Assembly (NCBI GenBank): GCA_017642695.1
Contig: JAEPQD010000002.1
Span: 620,001 to 684,000, forward strand
Reading direction: 5' to 3'
Origin: Parvibaculum sp.
GTDB lineage: Bacteria > Pseudomonadota > Alphaproteobacteria > Parvibaculales > Parvibaculaceae
Length of the DNA stretch: 64,000 bases
This document shows, in pieces, positions 27,155 through 36,020 of this stretch. Numbering within the stretch: the stretch's first letter is position 1; the number at the start of each line of letters is the position of its first letter. Under the pieces are notes generated by a model, which saw only the letters and a list, made by a program, of their open reading frames with translations, had not been told where the DNA came from and made no database searches. The translations under genes were made by a program, and so were the position numbers.

Positions 27155-27178
27155 TGACCGAAATCTTGATTTCGGTCA
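27155..27178. promoter_or_regulatory. inverted repeat between two leftward operons
   Basis: TGACCGAAATC and GATTTCGGTCA are 11-bp perfect arms with a 2-base centre. The site lies 25 bases upstream of the 126-residue membrane protein start and 46 bases past the epoxide hydrolase stop. No T-run follows on either strand, so an operator is more likely than an intrinsic terminator. Confidence 0.5.
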
Positions 27179-27224
27179 GTCTGCCCGGCAGGCCGGAAAG
27201 GGGCAAATCACATTATGGGGAGCG

Positions 27225-28196
27225 TCAGCCGAAGCGGCGCTTCAGCCAGTCCACCATCAGCGCGTTCAGCTCTTCCGGCTTCTCCGACTGGGTCCAGTGG
27301 CCGCAATCCGGGATGACGTGCTTCTCGAGGTCGGGCACGTACTGTTCCATGCCGATGGTCATTTCCGGGCGGAGCACGATGTCGTCCGCGGCAGAGATCA
27401 TCAGGCTTGGCGCGGTCACCTTCTCGGTCTGGCCTTCGGTGAGTTGCCAGTTGCGGGTGAAGTTGCGGTACCAGTTGATGCCGCCCTCGTAGCCCGAGGT
27501 CTCGAACGCCTTCGTGTAGTAGGCCAGCTCTTCCGCATTCAGAAGCTGCTCGCCTCCCCACGTGCTTTCGTCGGTCGCGAAACTCTTCAGGAAGGAGAGG
27601 TTCTTCTCCTCCGCCGGCAGCTTGTCGAAATCGGCGAGCTTCATCGGGCTCTTGCGGTACCAGAAGCGCATCGAGCGGGCGACGTCCTTCTCGAATATCT
27701 TTTCCGCAACGCCGAACTGCTGGAAATAGACGATGTACATGTCCTCGCCGAAGACCGCGCGCATGCCCTCGATCGGATCGATCGGACCGCGCGGGATGAA
27801 GGGCGTGTTGACGCCGATCACGCCCGCGACGCGGTCAGCGTGGCGAAGCGGCATCTGCCAGACGACCATGCCGCCCCAGTCGTGACCCGCGAAGATTGCC
27901 TTGTCGAGCTCGAGCGCGTCGAGAAGGCCCGCAAGATCGTCCGTCAAATGATGAATGTCGTAGAGCGGCACGGCGTCTTCGCCCTTCGGACCGCCGGTGC
28001 GTCCGTATCCGCGCATGTCGGGTGCGATGGCGCGGAAGCCCGCCTTTGCAAGCGCGGGCATCTGGTGACGCCAGGAATAGGCGATCTCCGGAAATCCGTG
28101 GCACATCACCACCGGCACACCGTCCTTCGGTCCCTGCTCGTAGACCGCCATCCTTATGCCGTTCGTATCGACGTAGTGCGGCTCCGGAAATGTCAT
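27225..28196 (-). CDS. epoxide hydrolase (alpha/beta hydrolase fold)
   Basis: Protein of 323 residues. It shows the oxyanion motif HGFPE (about 33-37), the nucleophile elbow GHDWGG with the catalytic Asp, lid residues with several Tyr, and a C-terminal CGHWTQSEKPEE with the catalytic His. This set is characteristic of soluble epoxide hydrolases, which open epoxides to diols through an aspartyl ester. It is 36 bases downstream of an FAD oxidoreductase on the same strand, which suggests an oxygenation/epoxide-opening step pair. No signal peptide is present. Confidence 0.88.
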   Translation of the reverse strand: MTFPEPHYVDTNGIRMAVYEQGPKDGVPVVMCHGFPEIAYSWRHQMPALAKAGFRAIAPDMRGYGRTGGPKGEDAVPLYDIHHLTDDLAGLLDALELDKAIFAGHDWGGMVVWQMPLRHADRVAGVIGVNTPFIPRGPIDPIEGMRAVFGEDMYIVYFQQFGVAEKIFEKDVARSMRFWYRKSPMKLADFDKLPAEEKNLSFLKSFATDESTWGGEQLLNAEELAYYTKAFETSGYEGGINWYRNFTRNWQLTEGQTEKVTAPSLMISAADDIVLRPEMTIGMEQYVPDLEKHVIPDCGHWTQSEKPEELNALMVDWLKRRFG

Positions 28197-28232
28197 CGCC
28201 GTCTCCCCCTCATTTGTCGTTCTGAAATATGG

Positions 28233-29735
28233 TCAGGCCGATTTCGCCCGCTGCCGGTCCGCTTCGGCGGAGATGCCGAGCGAGGCGAACATCTCGTCGC
28301 GCCCCGGTCCGAGTTTCGGCGGATAGAGATCGGCATTGCGCTTCCTGCCGCGTGCCCAGGTCACGAGCACTTTGGAAATGTTACGCGGGTCGCGCGCCCA
28401 TGTGTTCGGCGGATCGACCATGTGGAAGGAGCGCATGAAGCTGCGCATCAGGTCGACATCGCCACGCACGGCCGGCAGAAGCGCGTCTTCGGCAAAGCTC
28501 TTGAAGAGGCGCGCTTTCACGCCGGGCTTGTAGTCCGGGTTGAGCGCGTTCTTCGCGCGTTTGATGGCGGCGAGGTCCTGCTTCACCATGTCGTCATAGT
28601 GCTGGCGGAGGTCCTTCGCGAGCCGCGCATGGTAGAAGCGGGCGCGCTCGCGTGAATCCTCGCTTCTGTCGAGCGTTTCGCGGAGCGCTTCGGCGGCCAC
28701 GCCCGCGAAGGAGCAGCCGCGCCCGTAGAGCGGGTTGGTGCGGATCACGCTGTCGCCGATGGGGAAGAAGTTCAGCACCCGCGGCTCGCCGTCCTTCGTC
28801 ATGTGGCGCCAGCGGCTGATGAGTTCGCCCATGCCGAAGACGCGGCTGACGGGCTTCGATGCGACGGTCGAGGTCCATGTCGCGATACCCGGAAGCATGG
28901 CGCAGATGGCGTCGAAATTTTCCGGACGCACGATCGTACGCCGCATTTCCATCTCGATCTCGGGCACGGCGAGCGTGATCGAGAAGCAGCCATTGTCGGC
29001 CGGGAAGAGGCCGTATTTGATGAACCCCAGATCGCCCGCGCCCGGCACTTTCGTACGCGCAGGCTCGTTCTTCGGATCGTGCAGGCGGTAATGCCGCGTG
29101 AAATAGAGAATGCCGGCGCGTTCGGTCTCTTCCGCGATTCCCGCACCCGCCTTGTTCAGCCATTCGATGATCTGGCTGTTCTTGCCTGCAGCGTCGACCA
29201 CGATGTCGGCCGTCCAGTCCGTCGTCTCGCCGTGCTGCTCGACGGTGAGGCCGGTCACACGGAGTGCCCCATTCTCATCCTTGTCCGTCAGCACGTCGCG
29301 CACCAGCGCACCGGTCTCGAAGCGGATGCCCTGCTGCCGCGCGGCGTAGCGGCGCATGATGAATTCAAGGGTCGTACGGCGGCTCGTCAGGATCGTCATG
29401 TCCCGGTCCGCGGGTACGGGCTCGTAGGTGTCCTGCAGCGAGATGGGCAGGCCGTCGGCGAATTTGAGTTCGCGGCAGCCGGCCTCGCGCAGTTCCTCCA
29501 TCAGGTCGGGGTAATTGTCGCGAATCAGAATGTGCAGCCGGGCGAGGAAGGCGTGGCTGTGACGGAGATGGCCGACGCCCTTGCGCTCCCAGTTCTCGAA
29601 GGCTTCGTCGGCGGAAGTTTCCGGCGGTGGCGGATCGCGCTCCAGCACCGTCAGCTCGCGGCCCGAACGCGCCAGCGCCAGCGCGGTCCACAGACCCGCA
29701 ATGCCGCCGCCGACCACGAGTATCCGCTCGCCCAT
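28233..29735 (-). CDS. FAD-dependent oxidoreductase/monooxygenase-like protein
   Basis: Protein of 500 residues from the ATG at 29735, which has GGGAGGATTTG just upstream. The N-terminal dinucleotide fold is ILVVGGGIAGLWTALALARSG (with E at the end of strand 2), and a later FAD motif is NFFPIGDSVIRTNPLYGRG. It resembles the p-hydroxybenzoate hydroxylase/geranylgeranyl reductase superfamily. It may oxygenate or dehydrogenate a hydrophobic substrate whose epoxide is handled by the next gene; this is inference. A TetR-type palindrome lies 44 bases upstream. Confidence 0.8.
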   Translation of the reverse strand: MGERILVVGGGIAGLWTALALARSGRELTVLERDPPPPETSADEAFENWERKGVGHLRHSHAFLARLHILIRDNYPDLMEELREAGCRELKFADGLPISLQDTYEPVPADRDMTILTSRRTTLEFIMRRYAARQQGIRFETGALVRDVLTDKDENGALRVTGLTVEQHGETTDWTADIVVDAAGKNSQIIEWLNKAGAGIAEETERAGILYFTRHYRLHDPKNEPARTKVPGAGDLGFIKYGLFPADNGCFSITLAVPEIEMEMRRTIVRPENFDAICAMLPGIATWTSTVASKPVSRVFGMGELISRWRHMTKDGEPRVLNFFPIGDSVIRTNPLYGRGCSFAGVAAEALRETLDRSEDSRERARFYHARLAKDLRQHYDDMVKQDLAAIKRAKNALNPDYKPGVKARLFKSFAEDALLPAVRGDVDLMRSFMRSFHMVDPPNTWARDPRNISKVLVTWARGRKRNADLYPPKLGPGRDEMFASLGISAEADRQRAKSA

Positions 29736-29778
29736 CAAATCCTCCCGATGCTTCACCCGTACAGGGCATATCCAAAAA

Positions 29779-29794
29779 CTAGACTACGGTCTAG
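29779..29794. promoter_or_regulatory. TetR-type operator upstream of FAD oxidoreductase/epoxide hydrolase
   Basis: CTAGAC-TACG-GTCTAG is a perfect 6-4-6 palindrome, 44 bases upstream of the FAD oxidoreductase start. The spacing and the TAGAC/GTCTA half-sites resemble TetR-family operators. No TetR gene is adjacent, so the regulator would be encoded elsewhere. Confidence 0.6.
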
Positions 29795-29849
29795 CGAAAA
29801 TAGGAAGCGTTGGGGCGGCTGTCCAGAGGGGCGGTGTAAACCTTTGTCG

Positions 29850-30233
29850 TCAGCTTCCGCCCGGCGTGCGGAGCGACCAGCCCGCTGCCGCAAGAGCAGC
29901 CCATCCAATCAGGAAGGCGAGGCCGCCAACGGGTGTGACGAGCACGAAGGCGCGGCTGCCGGTCAGGCCGAGATAGTAGAGCGAGCCTGAGAAGAGGATG
30001 GTTCCCGCCACGAAGGCCCATCCGGCGATGGTGGCGAAGGCGCCGCTGCCCTGCGCTGCCAGGAAGGCGACCGCGAGGAGCGCAAGCGCATGATACATCT
30101 GGTAGCGTGCGCCGGTTTCGAAGACGGCGAGTTCCGTTGGTCCCACGCGCGATTGCAGCCCGTGTGCGGCGAAGGCGCCGAGCGCCACGGAAAGAAAGCC
30201 GCTCGCGGCGCCGATCACGATCCAGATGCGCAT
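29850..30233 (-). CDS. DUF423 (YgdD-like) membrane protein
   Basis: Protein of 127 residues with four TM segments, matching DUF423: the N-terminal IVIGAASGFLSVALGAFAAHGLQ, then TGARYQMYHALALLAVAFLA, FVAGTILFSGSLYYLGLTG and TPVGGLAFLIGWAALAAAGW. These features, including AAHGL and QMYHALALL, are the family signature. The biochemical function is unknown. The ATG at 30233 is chosen because the upstream extension is basic and unlike the family. Confidence 0.88.
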   Translation of the reverse strand: MRIWIVIGAASGFLSVALGAFAAHGLQSRVGPTELAVFETGARYQMYHALALLAVAFLAAQGSGAFATIAGWAFVAGTILFSGSLYYLGLTGSRAFVLVTPVGGLAFLIGWAALAAAGWSLRTPGGS

Positions 30234-30302
30234 GTTTCCTCTCCCGCTGGTTGAGCGGAGCTTCGGCCAAAGACGGAGCGATTGCAATGCGGGCGGGAGC
30301 CC

Positions 30303-31268
30303 TCAGCTTGGCCGCGCGAGTTCGGCCAGTCCCGCGTCTCGCGTGATGACGGGTTCGTAGCCGAGTTCGCGCTGCGCCTTGCCGATTTTCAGCGTGCAGT
30401 TGCGCGACATCAACGTCGCGGTGTGCGGATCGAGCGGCGGTGGTGAGCGCCGCAAGGTCAGCTTCCAGATTCTGTCCATGATCCTCGCCGCGCCACGTGC
30501 GAGCCATCCCGGCATGTTCCGGTCCGGCAGGGAGAAGCCCGCGCTCGCCGCCATCTTCGTCATCATCTCCCGGAACGAGATCGGCATGCCGCCATCGGTG
30601 ATGAAATAGGCCTCGCCGCCATTGCCCTTTTCGAGCGCAAGCTCGATCGCGTGCACCACGTTGTAGATATGCGCGGTATCGGTCACGGCGCGGCCGCCGC
30701 CGATCCAGGCGAAGCGGCCTGCATCCACCATCTCCTTCAGCGCGGGCAGCAGCGTCTGGTCGCCCGGTCCCCAGATGAAACGGGGCCTGAGCACGATTGT
30801 CGTCAAACCGTTGCCGTTCGCCGTGCGCACGGCTTCCTCGGCATGCGCCTTGGTGCGCGGGTAGGGCATGGGGGAGTTGAAGGCCATCGGCGCGGTCTCG
30901 TCGAGATCGTCCATCGACTGGCCGTGGAAGAGTGCGGCCTCGGTGCCGATATGGACGAAACGCTTGACGCCCGCCTCGCGTGCCGCTTTCAGCAGACGTT
31001 CCGTCCCCGTCACATTGATCGCCCAGAAGTCCTTCATCCGGCCCCAGGTCTCGACCTTCGCCGCGCAATGCACGACCGCGTCGACATCCTTCAGCATGGC
31101 GGCCGTGACGCTGCCGAGGTCGCCACGAACGGGCGCCGCGCCCGCGGCGCGGATCGCGGCATCCGATTTTTCGGAGCGCGAGAGAGCCAGTACCTCATGC
31201 GTCTCGCTCAGTTTTTTCGCGGCGGCGCCGCCCACGAAACCCGACGCACCGGTGATGAAGATACGCAT
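30303..31268 (-). CDS. NAD(P)-dependent epimerase/3-beta-hydroxysteroid dehydrogenase-like
   Basis: Protein of 321 residues of the extended SDR type. The cofactor loop is FITGASGFVGGAAAKKL (4-20) and the catalytic YxxxK motif is YPRTK, with an upstream serine/threonine region (HIGTEAALFHG). The pattern GPGDQTLLPALKEMVDAGRFAWIGGG is typical of 3-beta-HSD/NSDHL-like enzymes acting on sterols or similar alcohols. The actual substrate is unknown. It is 69 bases upstream of DUF423 on the same strand and divergent from rubredoxin. Confidence 0.85.
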   Translation of the reverse strand: MRIFITGASGFVGGAAAKKLSETHEVLALSRSEKSDAAIRAAGAAPVRGDLGSVTAAMLKDVDAVVHCAAKVETWGRMKDFWAINVTGTERLLKAAREAGVKRFVHIGTEAALFHGQSMDDLDETAPMAFNSPMPYPRTKAHAEEAVRTANGNGLTTIVLRPRFIWGPGDQTLLPALKEMVDAGRFAWIGGGRAVTDTAHIYNVVHAIELALEKGNGGEAYFITDGGMPISFREMMTKMAASAGFSLPDRNMPGWLARGAARIMDRIWKLTLRRSPPPLDPHTATLMSRNCTLKIGKAQRELGYEPVITRDAGLAELARPS

Positions 31269-31420
31269 TGCCGTCCTCCCCGCTGCCGGAGGGCCGGTGT
31301 GACCCGTTCCGGAGTCCCGGTCATATTGGTCTTATGGGCAGGAATGACAAGCCGCCTCCCTGCAAATAACGCAGCGTTGCGCTAGGCTTTGGCGTCATGC
31401 ACGCGCAAGAGGAGGTTCCG

Positions 31421-31597
31421 ATGGCCGAAGCCTACAGAAAGTGGCAGTGCGCGACCTGCGGCTTCATCTATGACGAGAAGGAAGGCTTGCCCGAGGATGG
31501 CTTGCCGCCCGGCACGCGCTGGGAGGATGTGGGAGAGGACTGGGTCTGTCCGGATTGCGGTACCCCGAAGGCCGATTTCGACATGGTCGAAATCTGA
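31421..31597 (+). CDS. rubredoxin 1
   Basis: Protein of 58 residues from the ATG at 31421, set by AGGAGG 6 bases upstream (an ATG at 31397 lies before the ribosome site). Four cysteines in [10 protein letters not shown] and CPDCGTPK bind one iron; the rest ([26 protein letters not shown]) is classic rubredoxin. It is a one-electron carrier. It sits immediately upstream of a P450, and a close paralogue follows that gene. Confidence 0.95.
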   Translation: MAEAYRKWQCATCGFIYDEKEGLPEDGLPPGTRWEDVGEDWVCPDCGTPKADFDMVEI

Positions 31598-31674
31598 GAC
31601 GTAGCGTCACCGCGCTTTTTCCCCGTAGAGCCTCGTCTTTCAGCGACGACTTGCCGCTTTGAGCCTGCGACCGA

Positions 31675-31699
31675 AAATCCATAAATATTCTATGGATTT
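31675..31699. promoter_or_regulatory. AT-rich palindrome at the P450 promoter
   Basis: AAATCCATA and TATGGATTT form perfect 9-bp arms around a 7-base AT-rich centre, 25 bases upstream of the P450 start at 31725. It contrasts with the GC-rich surroundings and has the size of a dimer operator. It indicates that the P450 has its own regulated promoter, separate from rubredoxin 1. Confidence 0.6.
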
Positions 31700-31724
31700 A
31701 ACGTTTGCAGCAGAAAGAACGGCC

Positions 31725-32996
31725 ATGATCCCGCAGGAAATCGCCCAGACCATCATCGACCCCAAGGCCTATGCCGACGGCGCGCGCGTCGACGACGCCT
31801 TCGCCCGGTTGCGCAAGGAGATGCCCTTCGCGCAGGCGCAGCCCGAAGGCTTCGATCCTTTCTGGGTCGTGACGAAGCATGCCGACATTCTCGCGGTCGA
31901 GCGCCAGAACGATCTCTTCCACAATGGCGATCGCGCGACGACGCTCACCCCCATCGAGGTCGACCGCAAGGTGCGCGAAATGATGGGCGGCTCGCCCCAT
32001 CTCGTGCGGTCGCTGGTGCAGATGGACAATCCGGATCACTTTGCCTACCGCAAGCTCACACAGTCCTGGTTCATGCCGCAGAACCTGAAGAAGCTTGAGG
32101 CGCGCATCCGCGAGATCGCGAAAGGCTTCATCGATCGTATGGCCGACATGGGCGGCAATTGCGACTTCGCGCGCGACGTCGCCTTTCTCTATCCCCTCCA
32201 TGTCATCATGGAGGTGCTTGGTGTGCCGGAGACCGACGAGCCGCGCATGCTGAAGCTCACGCAGGAACTATTCGGCAGCGCCGATCCCGATCTCAACCGC
32301 AACAAGGCGGAGATCGCGGATGCGGATGCGGCGCTTGCGCAGATCGGTGCGACGGTTGGCGAGTTCATCGAATATTTCAACGCCATGACGGAGGACCGGC
32401 GTGCCTGCCCGCGCGACGATCTCGCAAGCGTCATCGCGAACGGTCAGATCGGCGACCAGCCGCTCGGCCATCTCGAAGCCATGTCCTACTACATCATCGC
32501 CGCGACGGCGGGTCACGACACGACGTCGAATACGACGGCGGGCGGGCTCTGGGCGCTTGCCGAAAACCCGTCCGAATTCGCGAAGCTCAAATCCGATCCC
32601 TCGCTCATTCCGAGCTATCTCGAAGAGTCGATCCGCTGGGTCACGCCCGTGAAGCATTTCATGCGCAGCGCCACGGCGGATGCGGAAGTCCATGGACAGA
32701 AGATCGCGAAGGGCGACTGGATGATGCTGTCCTATCCGTCGGGCAATCGCGACGAGGATGTGTTCGACGATCCCTTTGCCTTCCGCGTCGACCGTTCGCC
32801 CAACAAGCATGTGGCCTTCGGGTACGGTGCGCATGTCTGCCTCGGCCAGCATCTCGGCCGCATGGAAATGCGGATTCTCTGGGAGGAACTGCTGCCGCGC
32901 CTCGAAAAGCTCGAACTGGCCGGCACGCCGAAGCGGATGGAGGCGAATTTCGTCTGCGGCCCGAAGTCGGTGCCGATCTCCTACCGGATGCACTGA
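31725..32996 (+). CDS. cytochrome P450
   Basis: Protein of 423 residues from the ATG at 31725; upstream in-frame ATGs at 31659 and 31692 lie before or inside a palindrome. P450 landmarks are present: I-helix [10 protein letters not shown]-helix E-x-x-R (EESIRW), and the haem-thiolate loop [10 protein letters not shown] with the Cys ligand. It is a soluble class I type. It is flanked on both sides by rubredoxins, an unusual arrangement. Substrate is not evident; long-chain hydrocarbon or terpenoid oxidation is plausible from the neighbourhood. Confidence 0.93.
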   Translation: MIPQEIAQTIIDPKAYADGARVDDAFARLRKEMPFAQAQPEGFDPFWVVTKHADILAVERQNDLFHNGDRATTLTPIEVDRKVREMMGGSPHLVRSLVQMDNPDHFAYRKLTQSWFMPQNLKKLEARIREIAKGFIDRMADMGGNCDFARDVAFLYPLHVIMEVLGVPETDEPRMLKLTQELFGSADPDLNRNKAEIADADAALAQIGATVGEFIEYFNAMTEDRRACPRDDLASVIANGQIGDQPLGHLEAMSYYIIAATAGHDTTSNTTAGGLWALAENPSEFAKLKSDPSLIPSYLEESIRWVTPVKHFMRSATADAEVHGQKIAKGDWMMLSYPSGNRDEDVFDDPFAFRVDRSPNKHVAFGYGAHVCLGQHLGRMEMRILWEELLPRLEKLELAGTPKRMEANFVCGPKSVPISYRMH

Positions 32997-33009
32997 GCGG
33001 AGCAGGGGG

Positions 33010-33195
33010 ATGAAAGACAACGGAACCGCCTTGCGCACATGGCAATGCATGACCTGCGGCTTCATCTATGACGAGGCCGAAGGTCTGCCGGATGAGGGAA
33101 TCGAACCCGGAACCAGGTGGGAGGACATTCCCGGCGATTGGGTCTGTCCTCTTTGCGGGACGCCGAAGAGCGACTTCGAGATGATCGAGATCTGA
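33010..33195 (+). CDS. rubredoxin 2
   Basis: Protein of 61 residues with [10 protein letters not shown] and CPLCGTPK. It shares most residues with rubredoxin 1 at 31421-31597, differing mainly in the N-terminus, so the pair looks like a local duplication. AGGGGG precedes the ATG. It begins 13 bases after the P450 stop and is probably co-transcribed with it, making it the more likely electron carrier for that enzyme. Confidence 0.94.
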   Translation: MKDNGTALRTWQCMTCGFIYDEAEGLPDEGIEPGTRWEDIPGDWVCPLCGTPKSDFEMIEI

Positions 33196-33224
33196 TCCTT
33201 CTGCGTTTCCCTTGCGTCAGTCCG

Positions 33225-33273
33225 ATGGCCCCGGCTCGCCGCGCGCGTTGACCCTGCGTCGCGCCGGGGCCAT
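33225..33273. repeat. long-armed inverted repeat between rubredoxin 2 and the CrtC-like gene
   Basis: ATGGCCCCGGC (33225-33235) and GCCGGGGCCAT (33263-33273) are perfect 11-bp arms around a 27-base loop that contains a weaker inner pairing. No clear T-run follows, so it may act as a transcript-stabilising or attenuating hairpin between the P450 module and the next gene. Confidence 0.5.
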
Positions 33274-33338
33274 TGTTGCGCCATCAGAACAAGAACATGC
33301 GTATCCGGCGGCACAAGCCGGAACGGGGAGGAATGGCG

Positions 33339-34448
33339 ATGCTTACCAAGGCCGACGACTATCCGATTCACCAGACGCCGGAACCGATCGCGTTTTCCGG
33401 TACGGACCGTAACTTCTACGACCGTTATTTCTTCAACGGCTACACGCGCTCGGGCGACGTCTTCTTCGCCGCCGCGCTCGGCGTCTATCCGCACATCAAC
33501 ATCATGGACGCCGCTTTCAGCGTCATCGTCGATGGCGTGCAGCACAATCTTCATGCCTCGCGCTTCCTGAATTCGGAGCGGCTCGACATGCATGTGGGTC
33601 CGGTCACGGTCGATGTCGTGGAGCCGCTTCATTCGCTGCGCGTCCGCGTCGCCGACAATGAATACGGCATCAAGGCCGACCTGACATTTGTCAGCCGGGC
33701 GCCCGCGCTCAAGGAGCCGCGTTTCACGCGCCGCAACGGTCCGCGCACCATGATGGACCTCACGCGCATGACGCAGAACGGCACCTGGGAAGGCTGGATC
33801 GAGGTCAAGGGCAAGCGCATCGAGGTGAAGGCGTCCGATTATGTCGGCACACGCGATCGTTCCTGGGGCGTGCGCCCCATCGGTGCGTCCGATGCGCAGC
33901 CCATGGTGCCGCCAATGGAGTTCCAGTTTTTCTGGCTCTGGGCGCCGCTCAACTTCGAGGACCGGATCACGCTCTTCCATGTGAACGACGACGAACACGG
34001 TGATCCGTGGAACCTCTCCGGCGTCATGTGTCCGCTCGGGCGCGAGGCGAAGCCGCAGGAGATGGACCGCGTCAGCTACGAGATCGACTACATCTCCGGT
34101 TCGCGCCATGCGAAATCGGCATCGATCTTCTTCGAAACACGCAAGGGCGAGAAGACGCGCATCGACCTCACGCCGAAGTATCACTTCTACATGCTGGGCA
34201 TCGGCTACGGCCATCCGGAATGGGCGCATGGGGCGCACAAGGGCGACAACGCGCTCGGCTATGAGGAGTTCAAGCTCTCGGACATCAAGAGCTACGCCCC
34301 GCCTCATCTTCACATCCAGGCGATCTCGGACGCCGTGATGACGCTGCCCGACGGTTCGAAGCGCGAGGGCTGCGGCATTCTCGAGCAGATGGTGATCGGG
34401 CCGCATGCGCCGTCCGGTTTCAAAGATATTCTCGATCCGGCGAAGTGA
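33339..34448 (+). CDS. CrtC/AttH-like lipocalin-type protein of unknown function
   Basis: Protein of 369 residues from the ATG at 33339, 7 bases after GGAGG (an ATG at 33333 is too close to it). The middle has GTRDRSWGVRPIG, similar to the R-D-x-SWG-x-R signature of AttH/hydroxyneurosporene synthase (CrtC) proteins, and the protein is rich in beta strand (MEFQFFWLWAPLNFEDRITLFHVND). Such proteins bind or hydrate hydrophobic ligands. It sits between the P450 module and a kinase-like gene, a pairing I would associate with lipid or steroid turnover. Activity is unproven. Confidence 0.65.
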   Translation: MLTKADDYPIHQTPEPIAFSGTDRNFYDRYFFNGYTRSGDVFFAAALGVYPHINIMDAAFSVIVDGVQHNLHASRFLNSERLDMHVGPVTVDVVEPLHSLRVRVADNEYGIKADLTFVSRAPALKEPRFTRRNGPRTMMDLTRMTQNGTWEGWIEVKGKRIEVKASDYVGTRDRSWGVRPIGASDAQPMVPPMEFQFFWLWAPLNFEDRITLFHVNDDEHGDPWNLSGVMCPLGREAKPQEMDRVSYEIDYISGSRHAKSASIFFETRKGEKTRIDLTPKYHFYMLGIGYGHPEWAHGAHKGDNALGYEEFKLSDIKSYAPPHLHIQAISDAVMTLPDGSKREGCGILEQMVIGPHAPSGFKDILDPAK

Positions 34449-34458
34449 GGCGACGGGA

Positions 34459-35499
34459 ATGGAAGAACTCGCGCCCCGCATTGCGGCCTATCTCGCGCAT
34501 CGGATGCCTGCGGCCTCGAACATCGAGGTGAGCGGCATCTCGCGCATTCATGGCGGCGCGAGCCGCGAGACCTTCCGGCTCCGCGCGCGCTGGGAGGAGG
34601 GCGGCAAGCAAGTCGAACGTGCGCTCATCCTGCGGCGCGATCCGGTGGCGAGCCTGATCGAGACCGAGCGCGATCTCGAATACAACGCCTATCGCGCCTT
34701 CCACCCGACCGGGCTGCCGGTGCCGGAGCCGCTCTATCTCGAAACCGATCTCGAATGGCTCGACCGGCCCTTTTTCGTGATGGAGCAGATCGAGGGTTGC
34801 GCGGCGGGGTCTGCTTTCAACGATGATCCCTATGGTGCACATGCCGAGAAGATCGGCCGCCAGTTCTGGACTCATCTCGGCCACATCGCAGCCGCCGACC
34901 CGGATGCCATCGGTTTCTCCGCGAACATGGAACCCGTCGCACCGGGCGAATGCTGGTCCCGCGAACTCGAGAAATGGGAAAAGGTGATCGATGAGGACGA
35001 GCTTGTGCCCCAGCCTGTCGCGCGCGCAGCGATCCGCTGGCTGAAGCGCAATCCCCCGCCGCCGGCGGAGAAGATTTCCGTCGTCCATGGTGATTATCGC
35101 ACCGGCAATTTTCTCTATGACGGCGAGGGAAACATCCGAGCCATTCTCGACTGGGAAATGTGCCATCTGGGCGACCCGCTGGAAGATGTCGCCTGGGCCT
35201 CCGATCCGCTCTGGGCCTTCAGGCAGCCGGAGCGGCCGGGCGGCATGATCGCGCGCAAGGAAGCCTTCCGTATCTGGGAAGAGGCAAGCGGCATGAAGAT
35301 CGACCCGGTGCGGCTGCGCTGGTGGGAGATCTTCAATTCGCTGAAAGGTCTCGCGATCTGGATTTCCGCCGGCAAGGAATACCAGACCGGCGCCAACCGC
35401 GATCCCGTTCTCGCTTTTTCGAGCTGGTACTGCACCGACGTGCATGACCGCGTGCTCGCGAAGCGTCTCGCTGCTCTTTCGAAGGAGGCCCGCCAATGA
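34459..35499 (+). CDS. aminoglycoside phosphotransferase-like (APH) kinase
   Basis: Protein of 346 residues with an eukaryotic-like kinase fold of the APH/choline kinase group: HGDYRTGNFLYDGEGNIRAILDWEMCHLGDPLEDVAW carries the catalytic loop (HGDYRTGN) and the metal-binding Asp (LDWE). Similar proteins (ACAD10/11-type) occur with acyl-CoA metabolism and phosphorylate hydroxyacyl substrates and not antibiotics. The start at 34459 gives the standard N-terminus. The stop overlaps the next gene in ATGA. Resistance is not implied by the sequence. Confidence 0.8.
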   Translation: MEELAPRIAAYLAHRMPAASNIEVSGISRIHGGASRETFRLRARWEEGGKQVERALILRRDPVASLIETERDLEYNAYRAFHPTGLPVPEPLYLETDLEWLDRPFFVMEQIEGCAAGSAFNDDPYGAHAEKIGRQFWTHLGHIAAADPDAIGFSANMEPVAPGECWSRELEKWEKVIDEDELVPQPVARAAIRWLKRNPPPPAEKISVVHGDYRTGNFLYDGEGNIRAILDWEMCHLGDPLEDVAWASDPLWAFRQPERPGGMIARKEAFRIWEEASGMKIDPVRLRWWEIFNSLKGLAIWISAGKEYQTGANRDPVLAFSSWYCTDVHDRVLAKRLAALSKEARQ

Positions 35500-35945
35500 A
35501 GCCCGATGTCGGCATCGTGATGCAGGGATTTTTCGGCACGCTTCTCGGCGATGTCGCGCCCCATCTCTCGGCGGAATACTCCATGGGCCATGTCGGCATC
35601 ATGGGTCTCATGCTCCACATGACGGGCGAACTCCACGACCGTGCAGCGGATGTCTGCCTCGCCGAGAACCGGGAGATGCGCGCGCTGTTCGGCCATGCCG
35701 CCTCGCTTGTCGAGGACGAGGGCTTGAAGGCGAAGCTCGCCTCGGCAGCGGCGGGCGAGGACGCCTCGCTTCGCATCTCGGTGCTCGGGGAGAACAACGC
35801 GGCGCTCGCCGCGCTCCTGATCGAGCTCCAGGCCCATGTGGAGGAGAGTAATGCGCCATGGGCCGCCGGGCTCGAAGCGCGCATCTGGGACTATCTCGTC
35901 GCTACCATGGAGCGGCGCGAGCTGCCTTTCCCGTCTTTCGGCTAG
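35496..35945 (+). CDS. conserved helical protein paired with APH-like kinase
   Basis: Protein of 149 residues, predicted mainly helical (DRAADVCLAENREMRALFGHAASLVEDEGLKAKLASAAAGEDASLRISVLGENNAALAALLIELQAHVEE). I do not recognise a named domain. It overlaps the APH-like kinase by 4 bases (ATGA) and must be translated with it, so it is probably a partner subunit or an enzyme of the same pathway. No signal peptide or metal motif is clear. Confidence 0.6.
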   Translation: MKPDVGIVMQGFFGTLLGDVAPHLSAEYSMGHVGIMGLMLHMTGELHDRAADVCLAENREMRALFGHAASLVEDEGLKAKLASAAAGEDASLRISVLGENNAALAALLIELQAHVEESNAPWAAGLEARIWDYLVATMERRELPFPSFG

Positions 35946-36020
35946 CGAAAGCGGGAGGGGCTTTCCCCCGCCCGGGCGGCGCGCTATCACTCGGGCGCAG
36001 CTGCCGGGATTTCCCCTTCC

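Noticed and set aside
31300..31323. TGACC...GGTCA pair ahead of rubredoxin 1
   Set aside because: Only 5-bp arms with a long spacer; too weak to call an operator.
34459..35499. Aminoglycoside resistance gene
   Set aside because: Only the kinase fold is shared; the setting and ACAD10/11-like pattern point to metabolism.
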